A stretch of DNA of 64,000 nucleotides, taken from the NCBI GenBank assembly GCA_902363835.1, contig CABJBM010000018.1:86694-150693 (forward strand), written 5' to 3'. The notes beneath the pieces are model-generated. The model saw only the letters and a program-made list of their open reading frames with translations, was not told where the DNA came from and searched no databases. Position numbers and translations under genes: made by a program. Shown here piece by piece: positions 54,501-63,194 of the stretch (position 1 is the stretch's first letter; each line of letters begins with the position of its first letter). Source of the DNA: Lachnospiraceae bacterium. GTDB taxonomy: Bacteria; Bacillota; Clostridia; Lachnospirales; Lachnospiraceae.

Positions 54501-56053
54501 GATTTAACCTCCTGTGTGAAATTTGCTGTTGCTTTATCGTTTAAATCAAATTTAGTGGCAAATGCCATGATTTTTTCCTGGGTTGCTTCTTCATCTTCCA
54601 GTTCTCCGGTGATATGGCCATTGCACATAACAATAATCCGGTTTGACATGCCGATCAGCTCCGGCATTTCCGAAGAAATCATGATAATGGATTTTCCCTG
54701 CTTCACAAGTTCAATCATGATCTGGTAAATTTCATATTTTGCACCAACGTCAATACCCCTGGTAGGTTCATCCATGATCAGGATATCCGGGTTATTGGCC
54801 AGCCATCTGGCAATGATGACCTTTTGCTGGTTTCCTCCTGACAGGGATTGTATCAGAGTCCTGTCATTAGGCGTCTTGATGCTCAGCTTGGCAATGCTTT
54901 CCTTTACTACCTGCCCCACCTTTTTGCTGTTAATGGTTCCCACCTTGGTGTAATTCCGGTAAGAGGCAATGGCAGTGTTATCGGCAATGCTCAGACAGCC
55001 GAAAATACCGGTCCCCCGTCTGTCCTCTGTGATCATTCCTACGGAATCGGCAATGGCATCCTGGGGACGTTTGACCGTCACCTTTTTGCCAAGGATTTCG
55101 ATCTCCCCGCTTGCAATATGGCGCATTCCAAAGATGGCTTCCATCAGCTCTGTTCTCTGTGCACCTACCAGGCCTCCGAATCCTAAAATCTCTCCCCTCT
55201 TTAATTCAAAGGAGCAGTCCTGGAAGGAGCGCTGGTGGATGCTGCTTAAATGGCTTACCTTTAAAACTGTTTCATCTGTCCTATAATCTTCCTTGGGCGG
55301 ATAAACGTTGCTTAATTCCCGGCCTACCATCTGCTTTACGATTTCATCATCCGTAATATCCTTTACTTCCCAGGAGCCTACGTATGTTCCGTCACGCATG
55401 ATCGTGATGTCATCGGCGATCTGGCGGATCTCTGCCATTTTGTGGCTGATATATATCATGGAAACACCCCGGGATTTTAAATCCCTGATAATGCGAAACA
55501 GCGCTTCCACTTCATTATCAGTCAGCGATGAGGTCGGTTCATCCAAAATCACCAGCTTTGCATTCTGGCTCACTGCCTTTGCAATTTCCACTGACTGCAT
55601 TTGTCCGATTGATAGTGTCCCAAGCTTTGCCCTGGGATTAAAACTCATTTTTACATCTTCTAACCACTTTTCAGCTTCCTGGTTCATGACCTTATGGTCA
55701 ATCATTTTTAAAGGGCCTATTTTTATTATAGGATATCTTCCAAGGTACATATTTTCCGCAATGGAACGCGCCGGAACCGGCTGCAGCTCCTGATGTACCA
55801 TGGCAAGCCCTTTGCGAAGGGCATCGTCAGGATTTGCGATGCTCACATCCTGCCCGTCAATAAGAACCTTTCCTTCATCCATTTTATAAATGCCGAAAAG
55901 GCATTTCATAAGGGTCGATTTACCTGCTCCGTTTTCCCCCATCAGGGCGTGAACGGTACCGGGACGTACTTTTAAGTTGATTCTATCAAGCGCTTTAACG
56001 CCAGGGAAGGATTTGCTGACCCCTATCATTTCCAGTCTGTACTTCTCTGCCAT
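54497..56053 (-). CDS. mglA: Galactose/methyl-galactoside ABC transporter ATP-binding protein MglA
   Basis: 518 residues, double ATPase. The first half has Walker A GENGAGKST, LSIGQMQSVEIAKA and VILDEPTSSL; the second half has degenerate Walker A (GGLVGAQRTE), then LSGGNQQKVIIARWL and ILIMDEPTRGID. This asymmetry is normal for the family. The ATG at 56053 follows AAAGGAGAAACGGG. The frame reads upstream through the 52-bp repeats, which is not a true extension. Confidence 0.94.
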   Translation of the reverse strand: MAEKYRLEMIGVSKSFPGVKALDRINLKVRPGTVHALMGENGAGKSTLMKCLFGIYKMDEGKVLIDGQDVSIANPDDALRKGLAMVHQELQPVPARSIAENMYLGRYPIIKIGPLKMIDHKVMNQEAEKWLEDVKMSFNPRAKLGTLSIGQMQSVEIAKAVSQNAKLVILDEPTSSLTDNEVEALFRIIRDLKSRGVSMIYISHKMAEIRQIADDITIMRDGTYVGSWEVKDITDDEIVKQMVGRELSNVYPPKEDYRTDETVLKVSHLSSIHQRSFQDCSFELKRGEILGFGGLVGAQRTELMEAIFGMRHIASGEIEILGKKVTVKRPQDAIADSVGMITEDRRGTGIFGCLSIADNTAIASYRNYTKVGTINSKKVGQVVKESIAKLSIKTPNDRTLIQSLSGGNQQKVIIARWLANNPDILIMDEPTRGIDVGAKYEIYQIMIELVKQGKSIIMISSEMPELIGMSNRIIVMCNGHITGELEDEEATQEKIMAFATKFDLNDKATANFTQEVKS

Positions 56054-56064
56054 CCCGTTTCTCC

Positions 56065-56272
56065 TTTCCGATTTATTGCCCATGTTCTCTGGGCATAAAG
56101 GTATACCTGCAAGGTGTTTCCGATTTATTGCCCATGCTTTTTGGGCATAAAGGTATACCTGCAAGGTGTTTCCGATTTATTGCCCATGCTTTTTGGGCAT
56201 AAAGGCATACCTGTAAAGTGTCCTCTATATTATTGCCCACATTTGTGCAGGCACAAAACTGCATCTGCAGGA
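56065..56272 (-). repeat. Tandem 52-bp repeat array between mglB and mglA
   Basis: Three near-identical units begin at 56065, 56117 and 56169 with an exact 52-base period; a fourth, decayed unit covers 56221-56272. On the minus strand each has TTGCAGGTATACC, TTTATGCCCA, AAAAGCATGGGCA and ATAAATCGGAAA. The hairpin is TGCCCA / TGGGCA. The array lies 12 bases before the mglA start. Confidence 0.94.
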
Positions 56273-56303
56273 TATTACAATTGTATATTCTATAAGATAC
56301 CTT

Positions 56304-56335
56304 TAAAAATCGGGTGTGCCTTACCGACACACCCG
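56304..56335 (-). terminator. Partial terminator after mglB
   Basis: On the minus strand CGGGTGTG / CACACCCG closes an 8-bp hairpin, followed by ATTTTTA. It probably lowers mglA-mglC expression relative to the binding protein. Confidence 0.78.
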
Positions 56336-56358
56336 TTTCCTTTACCGGCTGCTGGAAA

Positions 56359-57483
56359 TTATTTTAATTTATCGAGAATTTCCTGAGCATTATCCTTGGT
56401 AACCTTGATATAGTCTACCATATTTACATTATCAACAGATTCGCCCTTTATAAACTTAACAGCCATATCGCCTGCTGTACGAGCCTGTGAGAAGTGGTCA
56501 TTGAATACAGTACCTGTCTGCTTGCCTTCAATAACATTCTGAACAGCCTCTGTCAGAGCGTCAACACCTACTAAATAGATGTCTTTGTCTACTGTACGTC
56601 CTGCTGCTTCGATTGCCTGAAGAGCACCAAGTGCCATGGCATCGTTGTTGCAGAAGATTACTTCGATCTGGTCGCCATACTGTGTTAAAGCGTCCTGAGC
56701 GATCTGCTGGGCTTTTGCCTGATCCCAGTCACCACGCTGCTTTAACAGTTCTTTTACCTGTACTCCAGAATCAGTAATAGCCTTAACAGAGAATTCTGTT
56801 CTGTACTGAGCATCTACGTTCTCCGGGTCACCCTGGATCATGATATAGGAAACAACGCCGTCACCGTTAATATCGCCCTTGTTGGAGGTTTCCAGAATTT
56901 CTTCTCCCTGATAGGTACCGGACTGTCTTGCATCACATCCTACATAAGTAGCATTGATCTTGTCATCTTTCCATCTCTGCTCTTCCTGGGTATCTGGTTC
57001 ACGGTTAATGTAAACAACCGGGATTCCGGCTTCTTTACACATATCTGTGATTTCCGGAGCAGAAGAAGCCTGCACAAGATTTAAAATTAATACATCGTAT
57101 TTCTGAGTGATGAAGTTCTGAATCTGATTGGTCTGTTCAGCCTGATCACCTTTACCATCCTGAATAACAATATTTTCTTTCTTAAAGCCTAAGTCTTCTG
57201 TCAGATAGCGCTGAAGCTCTGTACGGTAAAGTGTCATAAAGTTATCATCAAATTTGTAAATTGAGATACCGACCTTCTTATCCGCTACATCTCCGCCAAC
57301 AGCATCTTTTACTGCATCTGCGGTAGTCTCTGCTGCGCTTGTATCCTCCTTCTTAGTCTCTGCTGCCGTAGTTGCCTCTGTAGGTGCAGCCGTTGTCCCC
57401 TTGGTACCGGCTCCACAGCCTGCCAAAGAAAACACCATTGCTGACGCAAGGCCTACTGCTAATGCTTTTTTGAGTAATCTCAT
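56359..57483 (-). CDS. mglB: Galactose/glucose-binding lipoprotein MglB
   Basis: 374 residues. Lipobox LAGC (Cys23) followed by a Thr/Ala/Glu linker to about residue 68. Sugar-binding family pattern: GISIYKFDDNFMTLYR, VVYINREPDTQEEQRW, calcium loop DINGDGVVSYI, CNNDAMALGALQAIE, VGVDAL. Captures galactose or glucose outside the membrane for MglA/MglC. Start backed by GGGAGGA. A promoter and dyad lie upstream at 57512-57574. Confidence 0.94.
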   Translation of the reverse strand: MRLLKKALAVGLASAMVFSLAGCGAGTKGTTAAPTEATTAAETKKEDTSAAETTADAVKDAVGGDVADKKVGISIYKFDDNFMTLYRTELQRYLTEDLGFKKENIVIQDGKGDQAEQTNQIQNFITQKYDVLILNLVQASSAPEITDMCKEAGIPVVYINREPDTQEEQRWKDDKINATYVGCDARQSGTYQGEEILETSNKGDINGDGVVSYIMIQGDPENVDAQYRTEFSVKAITDSGVQVKELLKQRGDWDQAKAQQIAQDALTQYGDQIEVIFCNNDAMALGALQAIEAAGRTVDKDIYLVGVDALTEAVQNVIEGKQTGTVFNDHFSQARTAGDMAVKFIKGESVDNVNMVDYIKVTKDNAQEILDKLK

Positions 57484-57511
57484 GATAAATCCTCCCTTAT
57501 CATTATATTGT

Positions 57512-57574
57512 TGTCGATTGGTGTTTTTACCTTATCGACATGCACATTATAGCCTTATTTTGTGCAGTTTTCCA
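57512..57574 (-). promoter_or_regulatory. mglB promoter with downstream dyad
   Basis: On the minus strand TGGAAA (57574-57569), 17 bases, TATAAT (57551-57546). Downstream, TGTCGAT (57540-57534) and ATCGACA (57518-57512) form an inverted repeat 15 bases apart, spanning the transcript start. It could be a repressor site or, with the linked YesN regulator, a control element. Confidence 0.55.
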
Positions 57575-57661
57575 TATAATTTTTTTGGGATATGTATCGA
57601 TTTTTTTAGATTCATCCTGTTTTTATCAAATATTTTCGATATTTTTACTCACAATGCACAA

Positions 57662-57687
57662 CTGACCGCCCATTATTGGGCGGTCAG
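57662..57687 (-). promoter_or_regulatory. Perfect hairpin overlapping the stop codon of the anchored sugar-binding gene
   Basis: CTGACCGCCCA / TGGGCGGTCAG, 11 bp with a 4-base loop. The stop codon of the gene ending at 57673 is in the loop. No T-run follows on the minus strand, so it may be a 3'-end stabiliser or a processing point before mglB. Confidence 0.65.
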
Positions 57688-58695
57688 CGCTTTTTGTCTG
57701 CATTCATAATATTTATCACGGTCCAGCTTTACTGCTTCCTGTACATTTTGACCAAGAGATTCAGCAGCAGCGATCTTAAAAATCACATTGGCATATTCCT
57801 TGCTGTCACACTGGACCGTTCCGAACAGCTTTCCCGTCCGGAGTCCTTCAAGGCCCTGAGGCGTGCCGTCAATTCCTACAAGCTTAATGGGTTTCATGAC
57901 TCCTTTCCGTTCCAGGGCATCCGCAGCTCCCAGTGCCATGTCATCGTTGTTGCAGATCACCACTTCTATCTCATCCGGGTACTCTAATAACCACTGCTCC
58001 ATCCAGGCAGATGCCTGGCTTCTGTCCCAATTGGCAATTCCTCCGGTGATCTTTTCCAGGGGCACCCCTCCATCCTTTAAGGTCTGAATGGACCATTCCG
58101 TCCGGATCAGGGAATCCTGATGGCTGTTTTCCCCTTCCAGAAGAACATAACTGACCTTTCCATCCCCATTTAAATCAAGGGAAGATGGATCCTTTTTATA
58201 GGCATCCACCAGAATGTTTCCCTGGAGGACTGCAGATTCTTTGGCATTTTCTCCTACATAATAAAGCTTTTCCCAGCGCCGCATATCCTCTTCCACCGGC
58301 TCCCGGTTAAAGAATACCACCGGTAAATTGGCGTCCATGGCTTTGCCTATGATGTTGGAGGCCACGGAACGGTCTACAATATTCACACAAATGGCATCAT
58401 AGCCAAGGGAAATAAAGCGGTCCACCTGGCTGTTCTGGGTATTCTGATTCCCCTTTGCATCCACGATTTCCATAACCACCTTAATTCCTGTTTCCTTTTC
58501 ATATTCCTTGGCCTGTTCCTCAATGTTTCCCCTGAGAGTATTAATAAAGGAATCATCCCCACGGTATAAGGTCACTCCAATGCGTATGGACTTTTTTTCT
58601 GCCCTTCCCTCCTCCTTCCGGCTCTGATAAAGCACTCCCCAAAAAGCCAGCAGCAAAATGACTGCCGCCGCCACAATACCATATCGTTTCTTCAT
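57673..58695 (-). CDS. Membrane-anchored MglB-like sugar-binding protein
   Basis: 340 residues. One N-terminal membrane segment (YGIVAAAVILLLAFWGVLY) and no lipobox Cys, so it is anchored rather than lipidated or released. Galactose-binding pattern with calcium loop DLNGDGKVSYV and VVFFNREPVEEDMRRW, CNNDDMALGAADAL, VGIDG. In clostridial xylose systems a membrane-anchored binding protein (XylFII) works with a LytS kinase to sense sugar, and this gene may play that part with the kinase at 59679-61487. Confidence 0.87.
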   Translation of the reverse strand: MKKRYGIVAAAVILLLAFWGVLYQSRKEEGRAEKKSIRIGVTLYRGDDSFINTLRGNIEEQAKEYEKETGIKVVMEIVDAKGNQNTQNSQVDRFISLGYDAICVNIVDRSVASNIIGKAMDANLPVVFFNREPVEEDMRRWEKLYYVGENAKESAVLQGNILVDAYKKDPSSLDLNGDGKVSYVLLEGENSHQDSLIRTEWSIQTLKDGGVPLEKITGGIANWDRSQASAWMEQWLLEYPDEIEVVICNNDDMALGAADALERKGVMKPIKLVGIDGTPQGLEGLRTGKLFGTVQCDSKEYANVIFKIAAAESLGQNVQEAVKLDRDKYYECRQKALTAQ

Positions 58696-58710
58696 ATACC
58701 TACCCCCGTC

Positions 58711-59682
58711 TCAATCAATTGGATACAAAATCCTTTCAAATTTGCTTTCCCTTAAGTCAGCCTTCTGAATGTAGTAAGAATCCAACACAATCTGCGTTCT
58801 CTGAAGCCCCCCATGAACCGCTTCCACAGCCTTTTCAATGCTCATATAACCCGCATCAAACTGATCGCTTGCAACCAGCCCTTTGATAATTCCATTGTCC
58901 AGTTCCTTTAAAAGCTTGGTCGTACTGCCGATCCCGTAAAGCCCTTTCATAACGCTGCCATATACCGTACTTCCGGAAATGATGTCAGCGGTCTCATCAA
59001 GGCTCCTGGCATCAATGGCTGCAATGACCGCTTTTCCGCTTCCTGGATAAACCATGCCCTCAATGGCCTCCCGAAAGGTCCCCTCCGCCTTTTTTTCGTA
59101 AAGCTTCATGGAAAACCCGGACTTTGAAAGAGCGGATACCAGACCGTCATAAGCTTCCCTGTTATACCCATAATCAAGCCCTTCCGTGAAGATCCACACA
59201 GGAATATCCGGGGAATTCTCTGCTGCAATGGCCTGTCCAAGCAATTTCCCCTCTTCCTCATGGTCAGGAGATATGCCGCTTTTGACCTGTTCATTGGGAG
59301 GTAAGCTTCCCATCATAACGGCAGGGCTATTTAAAACCATATCATCCATCTTTTTTATACATTCCACCGGCTTTACGGGAATTAAGACTATGGCTGATGC
59401 GCCGTCGCTTATTTCTCTTTGAACCAGTTCTATCTGCTGATTGGCATCTCCTTTCTCATAAAGCGTAATAAAGCTGACATCTACGTTATACTCTTCCGCA
59501 GCCTTATCCACGCCCTTTCTGAAATTTACGTAATAGTCATCGGAAGTGTCGCCAATGATGACGGAAACCGGATATATTTCTGTTTTCTTCTCCTTTATGA
59601 TCAAATCCGTGGAGGATAAAAGAAACAGGATCACAAGCACTCCCGCCAGCAGAGTCCACAATAACTTTTCCTGTTTTGTCAT
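58711..59682 (-). CDS. Second membrane-anchored sugar-binding-like protein
   Basis: 323 residues. N-terminal membrane segment (LLWTLLAGVLVILFLLS) without lipobox, then a type I periplasmic-binding fold (VSVIIGDTSDDYYVNFRKGVDKAAEEYNVDVSFITLY, GASAIVLIPVKP, VIAAIDARSLDETADII, GLVASDQFDAGYMSIEKAVE). More divergent than the MglB-like proteins and lacking their calcium loop. Start codon overlaps the kinase stop by 4 bases. Probably an extracytoplasmic partner of that kinase. Confidence 0.82.
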   Translation of the reverse strand: MTKQEKLLWTLLAGVLVILFLLSSTDLIIKEKKTEIYPVSVIIGDTSDDYYVNFRKGVDKAAEEYNVDVSFITLYEKGDANQQIELVQREISDGASAIVLIPVKPVECIKKMDDMVLNSPAVMMGSLPPNEQVKSGISPDHEEEGKLLGQAIAAENSPDIPVWIFTEGLDYGYNREAYDGLVSALSKSGFSMKLYEKKAEGTFREAIEGMVYPGSGKAVIAAIDARSLDETADIISGSTVYGSVMKGLYGIGSTTKLLKELDNGIIKGLVASDQFDAGYMSIEKAVEAVHGGLQRTQIVLDSYYIQKADLRESKFERILYPID

Positions 59683-61487
59683 GATCTGTTTCCCCTTTCA
59701 TTGCCCATGTTTTCCGGTGCAAAGGTATCCTTTTCTATCATGGAACCATAGGAAACCGCAGGAAGGCGAATAGTGATCACTGTCCCTTCATCTGGCTCCG
59801 ACTCAATGGTCAGTCCGTACTTTTCCCCAAAATACAGCTTGATCCTTTCATTGACATTTTTTACACCGATTCCTGAACCCTTTTTGGAAGTTACATGAAC
59901 CTGGTCGGAAAACAGGCTTGCCACCTGCTCTTCCGTCATTCCAAGACCATTGTCCTTTACCATTAAGCATAAGTCATCTTCCACTTTCCGGACCTTTAAA
60001 ATAATTTCTCCATCTCCATCCATGAATTCCATTCCGTGATAAATGGCATTTTCCACAAGAGGCTGCAAAACCAGCTTTAAGCATGCAAGCTCCATACACT
60101 CCTCGGCTGCATCAATCTCATAGGAGAATTTATTTTTAAAACGCATTTGCTGGATCATCAGATAATTCCGCACATGCTCCAATTCATCCCTTACGGTAAT
60201 AATGCTCTTGCCCTTGCTTAAGCTGATCCGGAAGAACCTGGCCAGAGCAGTCACCGCTTTGACCGCCTCTGCCTTTTGCTCGTTTTCGATCATCCACACA
60301 ATGATGTCAAGGGTATTATAAAGGAAATGAGGATTGATCTGCGACTGTAAGGTATCAAATTCCTGCTTTCTCTTAGCCTCATGCTCTGCCACAATGTCAT
60401 CCATAAGAACCCGGATCTGCTTTGCCATATTTTTAATGGATTTCCCCAGGTGCTGGATTTCGTAGGAGCCTCCGATAAAAACAGCTGTCTCTAAATTCCC
60501 TTCCTCCAAAACCCCTACGGATTTTTCCAGTTCCTTAATTGGATTGGTAATGCGGGAGGAGATATAGGAATTAATCAGAGCCAGAATAAACAGGATCAGG
60601 GTTATGAGGAATACAATAAAAAGCCTGGTCTTAATGGAATTTAAGGAAACTACATTTTTAGGCGTTACCCCAATGATCTTCCAACCTGTATAACCGATGG
60701 ATTTTACTGTGATGTTCCGGGTTTCTCCCCGGAATTCCTCTCTGTGGTTTCCATCCTTATAACCGGCTGCTGCCAGGTTGTTTTCCTGCATCCTTCCGGA
60801 ATCAATGAGCTGGATCTTGGGATGGTACAGGATCTGGCCGTCATTGCTGATAAGATACACATAACCGCCCTTACCCGTTGTCACCCCGTCAAAAAGATGT
60901 TCCAGACTGGAATAGCTTAAATCCACCAGCAGCACGCCCTGGGTGGTGGAGGTTCCCTCCGTCAGCTCCATTGCCCTGGATAAGGATATCACCCAGCGGT
61001 ACTGGTTTTCATTGCTGTCAAAAACATACTGGACATGAGGATAGGAGAAATGCTGGTTTTCCGTCTTTTCCAAGGCATTGATAAACCAGTTTTCTTTGGT
61101 CACATCAAGACCGCTTTTCAGTCTTGCGGCAGGGACCGACTCCACCATGGTGCCTGACTGGGAAAAAAGAGCGATGTTGTCCACATTGTCCTTGTTGTTG
61201 TCATAGAGGAGGGTGATCTCGTTATTAATGGATTCCGAGGAAAGATCCGCATTTTTTACGGCACCGTAATACAGGGAATCCGACAGCTTCATGACCGTAA
61301 GCAAATAGGATTCCACAGACCTGGCCACCTGGTTGATGAGGCTCTGGTTTTCCTCCTGCACCATTTCCCCCACCTGGGTGGAAAGGCGCTGGTATAAGGA
61401 AAAAGTGATCAAAAGACTGGCTGCCAGAGCAGTCACGGTAAAATATACAAAAATAGTATAACGAATGCTGATATTCTTTCTTTCCAT
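59679..61487 (-). CDS. Sensor histidine kinase, YesM family
   Basis: 602 residues from the ATG at 61487. Membrane segment near residues 10-30, extracellular Cache-like domain (about 35-270), second membrane segment (VFLITLILFILALINSYI), HAMP linker (ITNPIKELEKSVGVLEEGNL), His-kinase motif QINPHFLYNTL and HATPase (LVLQPLVENAIYHG, NGLGMTEEQV, GIGVKNVNERI). The last ~20 residues (DTFAPENMGNERGNRS) are coded by a 52-bp repeat copy. Partner regulator is encoded directly upstream. Confidence 0.93.
   Translation of the reverse strand: MERKNISIRYTIFVYFTVTALAASLLITFSLYQRLSTQVGEMVQEENQSLINQVARSVESYLLTVMKLSDSLYYGAVKNADLSSESINNEITLLYDNNKDNVDNIALFSQSGTMVESVPAARLKSGLDVTKENWFINALEKTENQHFSYPHVQYVFDSNENQYRWVISLSRAMELTEGTSTTQGVLLVDLSYSSLEHLFDGVTTGKGGYVYLISNDGQILYHPKIQLIDSGRMQENNLAAAGYKDGNHREEFRGETRNITVKSIGYTGWKIIGVTPKNVVSLNSIKTRLFIVFLITLILFILALINSYISSRITNPIKELEKSVGVLEEGNLETAVFIGGSYEIQHLGKSIKNMAKQIRVLMDDIVAEHEAKRKQEFDTLQSQINPHFLYNTLDIIVWMIENEQKAEAVKAVTALARFFRISLSKGKSIITVRDELEHVRNYLMIQQMRFKNKFSYEIDAAEECMELACLKLVLQPLVENAIYHGMEFMDGDGEIILKVRKVEDDLCLMVKDNGLGMTEEQVASLFSDQVHVTSKKGSGIGVKNVNERIKLYFGEKYGLTIESEPDEGTVITIRLPAVSYGSMIEKDTFAPENMGNERGNRS
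59689..59733 (-). repeat. 52-bp repeat copy forming the end of the kinase gene and the start site of the next gene
   Basis: Minus strand AAAGGATACCTTTGCACC, GGAAAACATGGGCA, ATGAAAGGGGAAAC. The GCACC / TGGGC hairpin is weakened. It codes the kinase C-terminus and supplies AAAGGGGAAA to the next gene, whose ATG is at 59682. Confidence 0.75.
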
Positions 61488-61498
61488 ATTATCGTCTA

Positions 61499-61537
61499 TC
61501 CTTTTGGACATAAAGGAATACCCGGAGGTGTTTCTTT
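61499..61537 (-). repeat. Partial 52-bp repeat before the kinase gene
   Basis: Minus strand AGAAACACCTCCGGGTATTC, CTTTATGTCCAAAAGG. It matches the first half of the unit as seen at 56.1 kb (GAAACACCTTGCAGGTATACC, TTTATGCCCAAAAAG) and ends before the second hairpin arm. Confidence 0.55.
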
Positions 61538-63153
61538 TACCTGGCTCCTCGGAATTTAGTCGGTGATACTCCAAACTTTTTCTTAAATACGTAGCTGAAA
61601 TAGTTCTGCTCCTGATATCCTACCTTTGCTGCCACCACATAGGTCTTATCATCGGTTTTGTTGAGCAGCTCCACCGCTTTATTCAACCGGACATCCGTCA
61701 AATATGCGATGTATGCCTGTCCCGTTTCTTTCTTAAACATGGTGGAAAAATACGCCGGGCTCATGTGAAGGTGGCGGCATATCATCTCCACAGATAAATC
61801 AGGGTTCTGGTAGTGGTCCATGATATACTGCTTTGCTTCCTGGATCACCTGGCGGGTGGTGATATCACGCTCCTGGTTAATGAACTGATTCATTTTCCCC
61901 GCAATTTTAAAAAGCCACTGGCCGAATTCCTCTTTTTTCTTAAGCTTATCAAAGATTTCCATGTCCTTCAGCTCTCCGCCCATAATATCCTCAATGGCCA
62001 GATCATACTGCTGCATCATCTGAAGGACGCTGTTTAAAACGCCGAACATATAAACCTGCTGCTGGCGGTAATGGACCTTTGCGGATTCCATCTTTTCAAT
62101 GATCCTGGTAACTGCTGCCTCGATCTTTTCGTCTGGGCCGAATTTTATGGCTGAGATTAAATCTGCCTCTGTTATGCTGTCAAATTCCAGCTTACCTACA
62201 CCCACCGGCTCCATATCATTGATGTAAATGGTGGTTCCTCTTCCGGCTATGGCTTTATAGCCCAGAGCATCAATGGAGGACTGGTAGGCCTCCCGGAAAC
62301 CGGACAGATCCCTTAAGCTTTTGCCGATGCCCATGGTGACCGGAACCTCCAGGATCCGCTTTGTTTCCTTGCAGATATCTCCCAGCACATCGATCAGCCC
62401 TGTGGTGGAATTGTCATCATCAAGAGCCACGATCACCACCATTTCCGCCTCTGAAACAGACTGGAAAAGGGCGAACCTGCAATAGCCTTCCAGTTTTTCC
62501 CTTACGATCTGCATGACGGAAATGGGGATCAGCTCCTCTTCATTATGAAGGGAAAGAGTCTCCCTCACATCTCCTTTTTCCACATCAATGGCAACGATGA
62601 TCCATTTTCTGGCCCCCATGACGGGCACGCCATATTCCTTAAGCTTTTGCTCCACCAGTTCCTCAGGGAGATTCTTGTGCACCAGGTCATTGAAAAACTG
62701 CTCCCTGATGATTGGCAGGCTTTTCCTATAATTTTCCCGAAGGCGGCTTAAATTCCTTTTTTCTTCTATTTCCTGATCCAGATTTCCCTTGATCCTTTTT
62801 AGGATAGAGGTCAGTTCTTCCACGTTCACAGGTTTTAAAATGTATTCCGTCACATTCAGCTTAATCGCTCTCTGGGCATATTCAAAATCATCGTAGCCGG
62901 AAAAGATCACCACCTTCATGGAAGGATACCGCTGCCGCACCTTTTCTGCAAGGGCCAGGCCATCCATGTAGGGCATCCGGATATCCGTTAAAACCACATC
63001 CGGTTCCAAAACTTCGATCTTTTCCATGGCATCTTCTCCGTTTTCCGCATCTCCCACCACCCGGAACCCGGCTGCCTGCCATTCGATCTTCTTTATAATG
63101 CTTTTACGCACTTCCTCTTCGTCATCCACTAAAATTATGCTGTATAAATCCAT
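61537..63153 (-). CDS. Response regulator with AraC-type DNA-binding domain, YesN family
   Basis: 538 residues. Receiver domain with acidic pair Asp10/Asp11 and phospho-acceptor Asp57 (VVLTDIRMPYMDG), a long middle region with helices, and a C-terminal AraC double helix-turn-helix (LSVEMICRHLHMSPAYFSTMFKKETGQAYIAYL, KTYVVAAKVGYQEQNYFSYVFKKKFGVSPTKFR). Expected to be phosphorylated by the next-encoded kinase and to control the sugar genes down to mglC. The start follows GAGGGGAAAAA. Confidence 0.92.
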   Translation of the reverse strand: MDLYSIILVDDEEEVRKSIIKKIEWQAAGFRVVGDAENGEDAMEKIEVLEPDVVLTDIRMPYMDGLALAEKVRQRYPSMKVVIFSGYDDFEYAQRAIKLNVTEYILKPVNVEELTSILKRIKGNLDQEIEEKRNLSRLRENYRKSLPIIREQFFNDLVHKNLPEELVEQKLKEYGVPVMGARKWIIVAIDVEKGDVRETLSLHNEEELIPISVMQIVREKLEGYCRFALFQSVSEAEMVVIVALDDDNSTTGLIDVLGDICKETKRILEVPVTMGIGKSLRDLSGFREAYQSSIDALGYKAIAGRGTTIYINDMEPVGVGKLEFDSITEADLISAIKFGPDEKIEAAVTRIIEKMESAKVHYRQQQVYMFGVLNSVLQMMQQYDLAIEDIMGGELKDMEIFDKLKKKEEFGQWLFKIAGKMNQFINQERDITTRQVIQEAKQYIMDHYQNPDLSVEMICRHLHMSPAYFSTMFKKETGQAYIAYLTDVRLNKAVELLNKTDDKTYVVAAKVGYQEQNYFSYVFKKKFGVSPTKFRGAR

Positions 63154-63194
63154 GCTGTTTTTCCCCTCTTAAAAATCCCCTCGGGTATGCTAAG

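Noticed and set aside
56065..56272. Possible CRISPR array
   Set aside because: The 52-base units follow each other without unique spacers, are near-identical over their whole length, and no cas gene is nearby. They belong to the dispersed repeat family.
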